DNA from: Hungatella sp. UBA3048
Lineage (GTDB): Bacteria > Bacillota > Clostridia > Lachnospirales > Lachnospiraceae
Direction: 5' to 3'
Length of the DNA: 64,000 bases
NCBI GenBank assembly: GCA_002367105.1
Contig: DFCS01000009.1
Location: 61,881 to 125,880, forward strand
The position numbers were made by a program, and so were the translations under genes. The notes beneath the pieces were generated by a model that was not told the origin of the DNA, did no database searches, and worked only from the letters and a program-made list of their open reading frames with translations. Every line of letters starts with the position of its first letter. Position 1 is the first letter of the stretch. Positions 16,555-24,815 of the stretch are shown in pieces.

Positions 16555-17862
16555 ATGGCTAAGAAGACAAGAGCAGAAAGAAATTTAAAATTTGAAACAT
16601 TGCAATTACATGTCGGTCAGGAACAGGCGGATCCGGTTACCGATGCCAGAGCAGTACCTATATACCAGACATCTTCCTATGTGTTCCATAATAGCGATCA
16701 TGCTGCGGCCAGATTCAGCCTGTCAGATGCTGGCAATATTTATGGAAGACTGACAAATCCAACCCAGGATGTTTTCGAGCGCAGGATCGCAGCTTTGGAA
16801 GGCGGAGTGGCCGCCCTGGCAGTGGCTTCCGGGGCTGCCGCAGTTACCTATTCCATTGAGAATATTGCAAAAAGCGGGGATCATATTGTAGCGGCAAAGA
16901 ACATCTATGGCGGTACTTATAATCTGCTGGAGCATACTCTGCCAGAATACGGAGTTGAAACGACCTTTGTGGATCCATTTGATTACGAAGCCTTTGACAA
17001 AGCCATTCAGGAAAACACAAAGCTGGTATTCATTGAAACTCTGGGCAATCCCAATTCCGATGTGGTTGATATTGAAAAGCTTGCAGGTATCGCTCATGCA
17101 CATAAAATTCCGCTGATTGTGGACAATACCTTTGCAACTCCTTATCTGGTAAGACCCATTGAATACGGAGCGGATATTGTAGTCCATTCCGCCACAAAAT
17201 ATATTGGAGGCCATGGAACAGCCATTGGCGGCGTCATTATTGACGGCGGAACATTCGATTGGGAGGCTTCCGGGAAATTCGCTTCTCTTACAGAGCCGAA
17301 CCCAAGCTATCATGGAATCAGCTTTACCAAGGCGGTTGGAGCGGCTGCTTATGTAACAAAGATCCGTGCCATTTTACTCCGTGATACCGGAGCAGCCCTT
17401 TCACCCTTCCATGCGTTTTTATTCCTCCAGGGCTTAGAAACCTTATCCCTCCGTGTAGAACGCCATGTGGAAAATGCTCTGAAGGTGGCTCAGTTTTTAA
17501 ATAATCATCCTCAGGTGGAGAAGGTGCACCATCCTTCCGTTTCAGAGGATCAGGAGCAGCAGGAATTATACGGCAAATATTTCCCTAATGGCGGAGGCTC
17601 CATATTTACCTTTGAAATCAAGGGAGATGCTAGGAAAGCAAAAGACTTTATTGACCAGTTGGAATTATTCTCCCTGTTAGCCAATGTAGCAGACGTAAAA
17701 TCTTTAGTTATTCATCCGGCTTCAACGACCCATTCCCAAATGTCAGTGGAGGAGTTGGAGGATTCAGGAATCAAACCGAATACCATCCGGTTATCCATAG
17801 GAACGGAACATGCAGCTGATATTATAGAAGATTTAGAGGAAGCATTTAAGGCGGTTCAATAA
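16555..17862 (+). CDS. metY: O-acetylhomoserine sulfhydrylase (aminocarboxypropyltransferase)
   Basis: This PLP enzyme uses O-acetylhomoserine and sulfide to make homocysteine, a direct sulfhydrylation route to methionine. The PLP lysine is in VVHSATKYIGGHGT, the aspartate in LIVDNTFATPYL, and the start FETLQLHVGQEQADP is typical of MetY rather than of cystathionine enzymes. Length (435 aa) fits. AGGAGGAAATTCAT precedes ATG. It is monocistronic with a terminator; the LysR gene follows. Confidence 0.93.
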   Translation: MAKKTRAERNLKFETLQLHVGQEQADPVTDARAVPIYQTSSYVFHNSDHAAARFSLSDAGNIYGRLTNPTQDVFERRIAALEGGVAALAVASGAAAVTYSIENIAKSGDHIVAAKNIYGGTYNLLEHTLPEYGVETTFVDPFDYEAFDKAIQENTKLVFIETLGNPNSDVVDIEKLAGIAHAHKIPLIVDNTFATPYLVRPIEYGADIVVHSATKYIGGHGTAIGGVIIDGGTFDWEASGKFASLTEPNPSYHGISFTKAVGAAAYVTKIRAILLRDTGAALSPFHAFLFLQGLETLSLRVERHVENALKVAQFLNNHPQVEKVHHPSVSEDQEQQELYGKYFPNGGGSIFTFEIKGDARKAKDFIDQLELFSLLANVADVKSLVIHPASTTHSQMSVEELEDSGIKPNTIRLSIGTEHAADIIEDLEEAFKAVQ

Positions 17863-17889
17863 CCGTCAGGTTTTACAGGATCAAAAACA

Positions 17890-17917
17890 GGCTGCCATAC
17901 TTCTATGGCAGCCCTTT
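17890..17917 (+). terminator. Intrinsic terminator of metY
   Basis: GGCTGCCATA pairs perfectly with TATGGCAGCC around CTTC; only a short CTTTG tail follows. Confidence 0.75.
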
Positions 17918-17937
17918 GAGCGCTAAGTACAGATAGA

Positions 17938-18034
17938 ATACCCTTCGGCTAGCCCCAAAAAGCGTAGGCAAGAATGAGGAAACACCCTTCGGGTATACCT
18001 TTATGCCCAAAAAGCGTAGGCAAGAATGAGGAAA
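17938..18034 (+). repeat. Tandem pair of a dispersed intergenic element before the LysR gene
   Basis: Two identical 29-bp blocks (17954-17982 and 18006-18034) begin with CCCAAAAAGCGTAGGCAAGA and end in GAGGAAA. Each is preceded by ACCCTTCGG. The second copy also has the GGGTATACC half of the hairpin and provides the ribosome site of the LysR gene. A related copy precedes sbcD (1183-1235). Confidence 0.8.
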
Positions 18035-18043
18035 GGAGATACC

Positions 18044-18958
18044 ATGACATTACAGCAGCTTCGTTATGCCATATGCATAGCAACTCAGAAATCCATGAAC
18101 AAGGCGGCTGCCGAGCTGTTTATCACGCAGCCCAGCCTATCAAGCACTATCCGGGATCTGGAAGAAGAGATCGGCCTTAAGATATTTCTGCGCTCAAACC
18201 GGGGAATTGTAATCACTCCGGAAGGAGAGGAGTTCCTTGGATATGCAAGACAGATGCTGGAGCAGTACCGCCAGATGGAAGAGCGGTTCGTAAAGAAGGA
18301 AAAATTTAAGAAGAAATTCAGCGTATCCATGCAGCATTACACCTTTGCCGTTCAGGCCTTTATCCATATGGCAAAAGAATTCGGTATGGATGATTATGAA
18401 TTTGCCGTCCATGAAACCAAAACCTATGAAGTCATTGAAAATGTGAGAAACCAGAAAAGCGAATTAGGCATCCTGTACTTAAATGATTTTAACCAGAAGG
18501 CCATTGAAAAAATCTTTTATGATAATGAACTGGAGTTTGTGGAATTATTTCAGTGCGGAATCTACGTTTTTCTATGGAAGGGGAATCCACTGGCAGAAAA
18601 AGAGCTGATCGAATTTGAAGATTTAAAGAATTATCCCTGCCTGTCCTTTGAACAGGGAAATAATAATTCCTTTTATCTGGCGGAAGAAGTGTTCAGCACT
18701 TATGAATATAAGCAGATCATAAAGGCGGATGACAGGGCTACGCTCTTAAATCTCATGGTAGGATTAAACGGCTATACCCTGTGCTCCGGGATTATCTGTG
18801 AAGATTTAAATGGAGATGAATATAGGGCAATTCCTCTTAATACCGATGATAAGATGAGAATCGGATATATAAAAAAGAAAAAAATGCCCTTAAGCATCCT
18901 TGGCGAAAAATATATAGCGGAACTGATCAGATTGAAAGAAAAACATCTTCCTGCCTAA
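18044..18958 (+). CDS. LysR-family transcriptional regulator
   Basis: An N-terminal winged helix-turn-helix (MTLQQLRYAICIATQKSMNK, AAAELFITQPSLSSTIRDLE) is followed by a periplasmic-binding-type effector domain. ATG 18044 follows AGGAAAGGAG; an upstream start at 18026 lacks support. Placement between metY and the cystathionine enzymes suggests control of sulfur amino acid genes, as CysB, CmbR and CysL do elsewhere; this is inference. The ligand is unknown. A terminator follows. Confidence 0.88.
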   Translation: MTLQQLRYAICIATQKSMNKAAAELFITQPSLSSTIRDLEEEIGLKIFLRSNRGIVITPEGEEFLGYARQMLEQYRQMEERFVKKEKFKKKFSVSMQHYTFAVQAFIHMAKEFGMDDYEFAVHETKTYEVIENVRNQKSELGILYLNDFNQKAIEKIFYDNELEFVELFQCGIYVFLWKGNPLAEKELIEFEDLKNYPCLSFEQGNNNSFYLAEEVFSTYEYKQIIKADDRATLLNLMVGLNGYTLCSGIICEDLNGDEYRAIPLNTDDKMRIGYIKKKKMPLSILGEKYIAELIRLKEKHLPA

Positions 18959-18979
18959 GTTTAATAGCAGTTTATTATA

Positions 18980-19025
18980 CGTCACGGTGTACTGAAATTC
19001 AGTACTTCCGTGGCGTTTTCCTTTT
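18980..19025 (+). terminator. Intrinsic terminator of the LysR gene
   Basis: CGTCACGG pairs with CCGTGGCG; an inner GTACTGAA/TTCAGTAC stem extends the hairpin. TTTTCCTTTTT follows. Confidence 0.8.
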
Positions 19026-19075
19026 TATTTGATCGGAAGCTATAGGGATTCCGATGTCAGTAAGAAATATTATGG

Positions 19076-19333
19076 TTGACTATTGTGATTGTAAGGGGAA
19101 TTTCTATTATAAGCCTAAAGAAAATCAATAAAGCGGATATTTCTTTTGAGCGATTCACACCCCACTGCTTCAGGCATACATTCGCAACAAGGGCCATAGA
19201 AAATGGAATGAAGCCACAAACCCTAAAGACTATACTTGGACATTCTACCTTGTCAATGACCATGGACTTATATTCCCATGTTCTGCCGACAACCAAAGCT
19301 GAGGAAATGGAGATGATAGCGAGTGCATTTTAG
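19076..19333 (+). pseudogene. C-terminal remnant of a tyrosine recombinase (integrase)
   Basis: The fragment holds the C-terminal catalytic boxes: HCFRHTFATRAIENG (H-x-x-R), LGHSTLSMT, and the nucleophile tyrosine in MDLYSHVLP. The N-terminal core and arm-binding domain are missing, and no SD-served start exists. The reading frame from about 19127 is convincing; before that the sequence is degenerate. A direct repeat of ATGGGGTAC lies downstream near 19374-19392. It marks a lost mobile element. Confidence 0.8.
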
Positions 19334-19461
19334 GGGCTGAAACAACAGCCTTTTTTATGCAGAAAATTCCTGATGGGGTACAAATGGGGTACGCTCCTAC
19401 ATTTTCCATTTCCTCATGGTATAATTACACCCATAATAAAGCCATGAAATCCATGATTTAA

Positions 19462-19504
19462 AAGGAAATCTCATAAATATGACTGGTGTGTTTGAGATTT
19501 CCTT
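19462..19504 (-). terminator. Terminator of the Rrf2 gene
   Basis: AAGGAAATCTCA and TGAGATTTCCTT form a perfect 12-bp stem; on the minus strand TTTTAAAT follows. Confidence 0.65.
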
Positions 19505-19507
19505 CCC

Positions 19508-19939
19508 CTAAATATAATATTCAGGAGACTCCTGATACCTGTCAAGAATGTCCTGCAGGGTAATGCCATTTAAATAATTTGCAATAACTTCTGAAAGCCC
19601 CTGCCAGATAGGAAGAGTCAGACAGTCTGCCTGTCTGGAGCATATGTTTGGATCGTTGTCCATGCAGCTGACAGGATTTAAGCTTCCTTCTGAGCTGAGC
19701 AGGATATCTCCGATGGTTATCTGGGAGGGATGCCTTGCCAGCTTATAGCCGCCCATGTGACCACGGTAGGTTGTGAGCAGATTGCTGCGGTTTAAAAAAG
19801 GAACAATCTGTTCAAGATATTTTTTAGAAATGTTCTGCCTTTCGGAAATGTCCTTTAAGGCAATGAATTCCTCATTATAATGCTCCGCTAAATCAATCAT
19901 CATGCGAAGGGAATAGCGGCCGCGAGTTGATATTTTCAT
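19508..19939 (-). CDS. Rrf2-family transcriptional regulator (CymR/IscR-like)
   Basis: The 143-residue protein starts MKISTRGRYSLRMMIDLAEH, the standard Rrf2 opening, with a winged helix (ISERQNISKKYLEQIVPFLN). Three cysteines near residue 92 are spaced C-x7-C-x5-C (SCMDNDPNICSRQADC), similar to the Fe-S ligand set of IscR/NsrR but with a longer first gap. ATG 19939 is used because AGGTGG lies 8 nt upstream; the longer reading frame runs through the promoter. It is divergent from the cystathionine gene at 20150, and its own promoter carries a strong palindrome. I infer a cysteine/sulfide-responsive repressor of the local sulfur genes. Confidence 0.85.
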   Translation of the reverse strand: MKISTRGRYSLRMMIDLAEHYNEEFIALKDISERQNISKKYLEQIVPFLNRSNLLTTYRGHMGGYKLARHPSQITIGDILLSSEGSLNPVSCMDNDPNICSRQADCLTLPIWQGLSEVIANYLNGITLQDILDRYQESPEYYI

Positions 19940-19973
19940 AATATACCACCTTACAAAACAATTTTGTGTATCA

Positions 19974-20011
19974 ATACCTATTTTACCATGGGTTGAATAG
20001 GTATTCAACCC
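19974..20011 (-). promoter_or_regulatory. Rrf2 gene promoter with 10-2-10 palindromic operator
   Basis: On the minus strand the -35 box TTGAAT (20008-20003) and the -10 box TAAAAT (19985-19980) are 17 nt apart. Positions 19990-20011 form a perfect palindrome: GGGTTGAATA, GG, TATTCAACCC. It covers the -35 box. A second ATACCTAT half-site (19974-19981) lies on the -10 box. This is the expected geometry for autorepression. Confidence 0.75.
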
Positions 20012-20064
20012 GTGAAATAAAATTCTTTAGCAATAGAAATTAACTATAGCAGGTGATTGCTTTT

Positions 20065-20100
20065 AAGTAATACCATTAACGACTTTCCATTGGTATACTT
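20065..20100 (+). promoter_or_regulatory. Imperfect dyad upstream of the cystathionine enzyme gene
   Basis: AAGTAATACCA (20065-20075) is mirrored by TGGTATACTT (20091-20100), with one inserted base. The right arm contains a TATACT -10-like box. The GGTAT/ATACC core matches the other candidate Rrf2 sites. Confidence 0.5.
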
Positions 20101-20149
20101 AAGGAAAGAATAGATACATGATTCCAAATAGAGAAAGAGGGGTATGAAT

Positions 20150-21304
20150 ATGGAATACGGGATTTCTACTAAATGTTTATACGGCAATGGGGAAGGGGTT
20201 GCTACAGACAAGTCTGGAGCCCTCAGCTTTCCTATTTACCAGACAGCGACCTTTGCTCATAAGGGAATCGGGGAAAGCACCGGTTATGATTACAGCCGCC
20301 TGCAGAATCCAACCAGAGAGCAGTTGGAAAAGGTGGTGGCTTCCCTTGAAAATGGAGTGGATGCCCTGGCATTTTCTAGCGGTATGGCAGCAATTACGGC
20401 TTTAATGGAACTATTTCATCCAGGAGACCATATAATAACCGATTGTGATTTATATGGCGGGAGCATTCGTTTGTTTGATAATATCAGTAAGAAAAACGGG
20501 ATTTTGATCAGTTCCGTAGACTGTTCCCGCGGGAACATTGCAGAATTTGAAAGCCTGATCGGTGAGAACACAAAAGCAATATACATAGAAACTCCGACAA
20601 ACCCCATGATGAATGTCATAGACATCGGTAAGCTTGCAGAGATTGCAAATAAGAACCATTTGCTTTTGATCGTGGACAATACGTTTTTGTCTCCTTACTT
20701 TCAGAATCCATTGAATCTGGGGGCCGACATTGTTGTTCACAGCGGGACCAAATATCTGGGCGGTCATAATGATACCATCGCCGGATTTCTGGTCACCGCT
20801 TCGGCAGAGATATCCGAACGGCTTAGGTTTATCATAAAGACGGTAGGTTCCGGTCTGGCTCCCTTTGACAGCTGGCTCATATTAAGGGGGATTAAAACCC
20901 TTGGAATCCGGATGGAGCGGGGAGAGGAGAATGCCAGAAAACTTGTGGAATGGCTTTGCCAGGAAAAGAAGGTCACAAACGTGTATTACCCCGGAATCCA
21001 GTCTCACCCCGGTCACGAGGTCTGTAAAAAGCAGGCAAGTGGATTTGGCTCCATGGTTACCTTTGAAGTGGAGACAACGGAGCTGGCCCATCGGATTTTA
21101 AAAGAAGTGAAACTGATCCGTTTTGCAGAAAGTTTGGGGGGTGTGGAAACGCTGATCACTTACCCAATTACCCAGACTCATGCCGATGTGCCTAAAGAGG
21201 TTCTGGCCGCCAATGGCATCACCGACAGGATCTTAAGATTATCAGTGGGGATCGAGGACTCAGAAGATCTGATAAAGGAATTGGAGAGAATATTTTATGT
21301 GTAA
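20150..21304 (+). CDS. Cys/Met metabolism PLP enzyme (cystathionine gamma-lyase or gamma-synthase type)
   Basis: The 384-residue protein is a trans-sulfuration family PLP enzyme. It has SFPIYQTATFAHKG near the start, the PLP aspartate in LIVDNTFLSPYF, the lysine in VVHSGTKYLGGHND, and the C-terminal ESLGGVETLITYP. Gamma-lyase, gamma-synthase and sulfhydrylase activities cannot be separated from sequence alone. ATG 20150 is preferred over ATG 20144 since AGAGGGG ends 7 nt before it. It overlaps the next gene by 8 nt, so the two form an operon acting on cystathionine or cysteine. Confidence 0.85.
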   Translation: MEYGISTKCLYGNGEGVATDKSGALSFPIYQTATFAHKGIGESTGYDYSRLQNPTREQLEKVVASLENGVDALAFSSGMAAITALMELFHPGDHIITDCDLYGGSIRLFDNISKKNGILISSVDCSRGNIAEFESLIGENTKAIYIETPTNPMMNVIDIGKLAEIANKNHLLLIVDNTFLSPYFQNPLNLGADIVVHSGTKYLGGHNDTIAGFLVTASAEISERLRFIIKTVGSGLAPFDSWLILRGIKTLGIRMERGEENARKLVEWLCQEKKVTNVYYPGIQSHPGHEVCKKQASGFGSMVTFEVETTELAHRILKEVKLIRFAESLGGVETLITYPITQTHADVPKEVLAANGITDRILRLSVGIEDSEDLIKELERIFYV

Positions 21305-22481
21305 GGAAACGATTAATTTTGATGAAGTCATAAACCGAAAAAATACGAACAGCCTTAAGTATGATTTTGCAGTAAGAAGGGGAAAACCGGAAAATCTTTT
21401 GCCTCTGTGGGTAGCGGATATGGACTTTAAGGTATCCGAAAAGATATTGGAGGCCCTTCGTGAGCGGGTCGGCCATGGGATTTTCGGTTACAGCGAGGTC
21501 CAGGAAGAATATTTTGAAGCCATCCGGTATTGGATGGAAAAAAAGCATCACTGGAATGTGGAAAGCAGATGGCTGATTAAAACACCTGGTGTTGTATTTG
21601 CCTTAGCCATGGCTGTCCAGGCTTTTACAGATCCGGGGGATGGGGTTATGATCCAGCAGCCGGTATATTATCCCTTCAGCGAAGTTATTGAGGATAATGA
21701 CAGGGTGGTCGTGGATAATACCCTGTTTCTTGGAGAAGATGGCAAATATCACATGGATCTAGAAGATTTTGAAAGAAAAGCAGAAGAGTTCCATGTGAAA
21801 TTATTTCTATTATGCAGTCCCCATAATCCGGTAGGAAGAGTTTGGAGCAGGGAGGAATTGGAGAAATTAGGAGAAATCTGTATTCGCAGAGATATCCTTG
21901 TGGTCAGCGATGAGATTCACCAGGATTTTGTGTTTGAGGGAGAACACCTGGTATTTGCCAATCTAAGCGAAGAACTGAAAAGCTTAACCATTACCTGTAC
22001 CTCACCAAGTAAGACCTTTAATCTGGCGGGCTTACAGATTTCCAATATATTTATTGCAAATCAGAAACTGAGGCGGAGGTTCCGCAAACAGGTGGCGGCA
22101 GCCGGTTACAGTCAGCTTAATACCCTGGGTTTAACCGCATGTGAAGCGGCGTACCGCAACGGAGAAGAGTGGCATGATCAGCTCATGGAATATTTAAAGG
22201 AAAACGTTTCCTATGTCCGTGATTTCTTAGAAGAAAAAATACCCAAGATCAAGCTTATAGAACCGGAAGGAACCTATCTTGTATGGCTGGATTTCCGGGA
22301 ACTGGGCCTTACAGAAGGGGAGAGAGAAGACTTGATCATTAAAAAGGCTGGACTTTGGCTGGACAGCGGAGCCATGTTCGGACCGGTGGGAGAGGGATTT
22401 GAAAGAATTAACATCGCATGCCCCCGGTCCATTCTGGAGCAGGCTTTGAGGAACTTAGAGCAGGCCATAAAAACGGTATAA
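21297..22481 (+). CDS. MalY/PatB-family cystathionine beta-lyase
   Basis: This 394-residue fold-type I PLP enzyme resembles PatB. The start KYDFAVRRGKPENLLPLWVADMDF is typical of the family in meaning (LPLWVADMDF core), with SPHNPVGRVW, the aspartate in VVSDEIHQDF, and the PLP lysine in TSPSKTFNLAGLQ. It should split cystathionine to homocysteine, pyruvate and ammonia, or cysteine to sulfide. It starts inside the end of the upstream gene, so it is translationally coupled to it. A bidirectional terminator follows. Confidence 0.87.
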   Translation: MCKETINFDEVINRKNTNSLKYDFAVRRGKPENLLPLWVADMDFKVSEKILEALRERVGHGIFGYSEVQEEYFEAIRYWMEKKHHWNVESRWLIKTPGVVFALAMAVQAFTDPGDGVMIQQPVYYPFSEVIEDNDRVVVDNTLFLGEDGKYHMDLEDFERKAEEFHVKLFLLCSPHNPVGRVWSREELEKLGEICIRRDILVVSDEIHQDFVFEGEHLVFANLSEELKSLTITCTSPSKTFNLAGLQISNIFIANQKLRRRFRKQVAAAGYSQLNTLGLTACEAAYRNGEEWHDQLMEYLKENVSYVRDFLEEKIPKIKLIEPEGTYLVWLDFRELGLTEGEREDLIIKKAGLWLDSGAMFGPVGEGFERINIACPRSILEQALRNLEQAIKTV

Positions 22482-22513
22482 AACATAAAATCACTATAAA
22501 TATAAAAATAGTA

Positions 22514-22563
22514 AAACGCCGGAACCTCGCATAAAAAAGATGTTATTGCGAGGCTCCGGCGTT
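22514..22563 (+). terminator. Bidirectional terminator between the PatB-type gene and rubrerythrin
   Basis: AAACGCCGGA..CTCGCA pairs with TGCGAG..TCCGGCGTTT. T-rich tails lie on both sides (TTTATTTTA on plus, TTTTAC on minus), serving both converging genes. Confidence 0.85.
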
Positions 22564-22621
22564 TATTTTACGCTTTTGTTTATTGAGATAGCAGGCAATG
22601 ATGCCCATACGTCAAATTCCT

Positions 22622-23215
22622 TTATTTTCCGAATGGAGAGTCTTCCCGGCGTACAAAATACCCCTGGTTATGGCTGCAAACCGGACAGACCTGCGGCGCT
22701 TTGGTACCTTTATGAATATGGCCGCAGTTTAAGCAGATATATTCTGTGGTCGTATCGTTTTCAAAGAGTTTATTGTCTTGCACCAGCTGCGCATACTGGG
22801 CAAAACGCTGGCTGTGTACTTTTTCAACCTCAGCGATCATATAAAAGGAATTTGCGATACTGGAAAATCCCTCTTCCTTAGCCTTGTCGCCGAAGGATTT
22901 ATAAATGGTGTCGTGCTCGGCAGCTTCATGCTGGGCGGAGAGCTGTAAAAGCTCCAGGATGTTATTGGAGTTGTCAATAGGATAGTTGGCGCTTATGGAG
23001 ATTTCCTGACCATGGAATTCTTTTAAGTGATTATAAAATACCTCAGCGTGTTCCTTCTCCTGATTTCCGGTATAATGAAAAAGCCAGTATAAAACGGCAA
23101 GATTTTGATTTTTTGCCTGGGACGCGGCAAATTCGTAACGCCGCCAAGCCTGGCATTCTCCTGCAAAAGCTTTTAAAAGGTTCTCTTTTGTAACGCTGTC
23201 TTTCAGTGCAACCAT
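22622..23215 (-). CDS. rbr: Rubrerythrin
   Basis: The 197-residue protein has a ferritin-like di-iron domain (FAGECQAWRRYEF, NQEKEHAEVF, QHEAAEHDT, AEVEKVHSQRF) and a C-terminal rubredoxin domain with CLNCGHIHKG and CPVCSH. It reduces peroxide in the cytoplasm of anaerobes. AGGAGGAACAAAAA precedes ATG. It is monocistronic and converges on the PatB-type gene. Confidence 0.95.
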   Translation of the reverse strand: MVALKDSVTKENLLKAFAGECQAWRRYEFAASQAKNQNLAVLYWLFHYTGNQEKEHAEVFYNHLKEFHGQEISISANYPIDNSNNILELLQLSAQHEAAEHDTIYKSFGDKAKEEGFSSIANSFYMIAEVEKVHSQRFAQYAQLVQDNKLFENDTTTEYICLNCGHIHKGTKAPQVCPVCSHNQGYFVRREDSPFGK

Positions 23216-23458
23216 TTTTTGTTCCTCCTAATTTATTTACCAGTAGTGTTACCAGATATCTCCTGATTTATAATAAAAAATGGAAGATATGGAAAAATAT
23301 CTGCATCTTTGGCATGTACCTTCCTTTTTACCCAATGTAAACCAAAAGCAGTGATCGAACAAGGAAAGCCGGCCTCCCCACAGCATCCGGTGAAAAGTAA
23401 ATCAGTAATAGGAGGACATGACCGGCAATGGGATCAATAAAATTATTGTAAAAAGGTA
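23216..23458. other. Intergenic stretch between rubrerythrin and the cysK leader promoter
   Basis: I see no gene, repeat or convincing structured RNA here. It should hold the minus-strand rubrerythrin promoter. An AGGAGG at 23411 precedes only a 14-codon frame with poor spacing, which I do not call. Confidence 0.5.
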
Positions 23459-23521
23459 TTGACACATTTCTCTTCCTGTATTAATATAATTATAACATAT
23501 AAACCTATTAAACATATAGGT
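23459..23521 (+). promoter_or_regulatory. cysK promoter with ACCTAT/ATAGGT operator
   Basis: TTGACA (23459-23464) is followed after 17 nt by TAATAT (23482-23487). Just downstream of the expected start, ACCTAT (23503-23508) and ATAGGT (23516-23521) form an inverted repeat with a 7-nt spacer. The core matches the palindromes at the Rrf2 gene, so repression by Rrf2 is likely. Confidence 0.65.
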
Positions 23522-23541
23522 AATGAAAAGAGATGATCAAT

Positions 23542-23643
23542 ATGAAGAAATTCAAATTCAAGGCAGCAGGAAAGCATGGATTTTATAATAATAGATGTTG
23601 TTGTCAGGCTGTATGTATGAATAGAGATATAGCTTTGTTGTAA
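23542..23643 (+). CDS. Cysteine-rich leader peptide of cysK (33 aa)
   Basis: A short frame lies between the cysK promoter and cysK. It starts MKKFKFKAAGKHGF and then has NNRCCCQAVCMNR: three adjacent TGT codons (23596-23604) and a fourth at 23614. An in-frame ATG at 23533 is possible; AGAG 9 nt before ATG 23542 is a weak SD. A terminator-like hairpin lies 64 nt past the stop and ahead of cysK. The layout is that of an amino-acid attenuation leader, here sensing charged tRNA-Cys. A second leader of the same kind is at 24879. Confidence 0.65.
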   Translation: MKKFKFKAAGKHGFYNNRCCCQAVCMNRDIALL

Positions 23644-23706
23644 TGCTTGTTATGATGCCTGATATCCTGGAATATGAGAAATATCCATATTTTCAACGGA
23701 ACAAAG

Positions 23707-23740
23707 GAGCAGGTGCCGTAATTGGCAGCCGCTCTATTTT
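23707..23740 (+). terminator. Candidate attenuator ahead of cysK
   Basis: GAGC-A-GG-TGCC pairs with GGCA-G-CC-GCTC (two single-base bulges), followed by TATTTT. It lies between the cysteine leader and cysK. An upstream GAATATG/CATATT hairpin (about 23672-23695) could take part in the switch, but I see no clear antiterminator pairing. Confidence 0.6.
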
Positions 23741-23790
23741 CATCTAATGAACTAAAATATTAAATATCATATAAAACGGAGGTAAAGAAT

Positions 23791-24723
23791 ATGGGAACAA
23801 TTAAAGAAAGTGCAGTGGAACTCATTGGAGGAACACCGATACTCAAATTAAACCGGTACAGTGCAAAGGAAGGAATCGAGGGAGTTACGCTTCTGGCTAA
23901 GCTGGAATACTTAAATCCTGCCGGTTCCGTAAAAGACAGGATCGCTCTTGCCATGATTGAAGATGCAGAGGAAAAAGGGATCTTAAAGCCTGGAGCAACC
24001 ATCATTGAGCCGACATCAGGAAATACAGGAATCGGTTTGGCAGCCGTTGCGGCAGCCAAAGGCTACCGGACCATTCTGACGCTCCCGGATACCATGAGCG
24101 TGGAACGAAGAAACTTATTAAAGGCCTATGGTGCAGAGTTAGAATTGACCGAAGGAGCTAAGGGCATGAGAGGGGCTATTGAGAAAGCAGAGGAGCTGAA
24201 AGCCAGCATACCTGGTTCTATTATCCTGGGACAGTTTGTTAACCAGGCAAACCCAAAAGTGCACAAGGAAACCACCGGGCCGGAGATCTGGGAACAGACA
24301 GCTGGGGAAGTGGACATTTTTGTAGCTGGTGTAGGTACAGGCGGAACCATTACAGGTGTGGGACAGTATTTAAAAGAAAAGAAACCGGATGTCAGTATTG
24401 TAGCGGTAGAACCGGCAAGCAGTCCGGTACTCTCCGGAGGCAAACCAGGGCCTCACAAGATTCAGGGTATCGGCGCAGGATTTGTGCCTGAAGTCCTGGA
24501 TACCGGAATTTACGATGAAATAATTACCGTTGAGAATGAGGATTCATTTAAGGAAGGTAAGGCTTTTGCAGTATCAGAGGGAATTCTGGTAGGAATTTCT
24601 TCCGGTGCTGTACTAAAAGCCGCAAAGCTGCTGGCGGAACGGCCGGAAAACAAGGGAAAGACCATCGTCGTCTTACTTCCGGATTCCGGTGACCGGTATT
24701 TGTCCACTCCTTTATTCGGCTAA
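23791..24723 (+). CDS. cysK: Cysteine synthase A (O-acetylserine sulfhydrylase)
   Basis: The 310-residue PLP enzyme makes cysteine from O-acetylserine and sulfide. Motifs: ELIGGTPILKLNR, the PLP lysine in NPAGSVKDRIAL, the substrate loop EPTSGNTGIGLA, the phosphate loop GVGTGGTITGVG, and GISSGAVLKAA. ACGGAGG precedes ATG. Upstream control appears double: an Rrf2-type operator at the promoter and a cysteine-codon leader with attenuator. A strong terminator follows. Confidence 0.96.
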   Translation: MGTIKESAVELIGGTPILKLNRYSAKEGIEGVTLLAKLEYLNPAGSVKDRIALAMIEDAEEKGILKPGATIIEPTSGNTGIGLAAVAAAKGYRTILTLPDTMSVERRNLLKAYGAELELTEGAKGMRGAIEKAEELKASIPGSIILGQFVNQANPKVHKETTGPEIWEQTAGEVDIFVAGVGTGGTITGVGQYLKEKKPDVSIVAVEPASSPVLSGGKPGPHKIQGIGAGFVPEVLDTGIYDEIITVENEDSFKEGKAFAVSEGILVGISSGAVLKAAKLLAERPENKGKTIVVLLPDSGDRYLSTPLFG

Positions 24724-24760
24724 ATTGTTTCATGAAATAAAATGACTGGTGGTTTAGGAA

Positions 24761-24803
24761 ACAGCTGGTTATAAGATTATCTTATTACCAGCTGTATTTT
24801 TTT
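24761..24803 (+). terminator. Intrinsic terminator of cysK
   Basis: ACAGCTGGTTATAAG pairs with CTTATTACCAGCTGT with one mismatch, followed by ATTTTTTT. Confidence 0.88.
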
Positions 24804-24815
24804 CATATTATACAA

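Noticed and set aside
23410..23462. 14-codon frame after AGGAGG before the cysK promoter
   Set aside because: SD spacing is only 2 nt and the frame lies upstream of the best promoter.
23701..23740. T-box reading of the cysK leader
   Set aside because: GCAGGTGCCG only loosely resembles the T-box core and there is no stem I or specifier loop; leader-peptide attenuation explains the Cys codons better.
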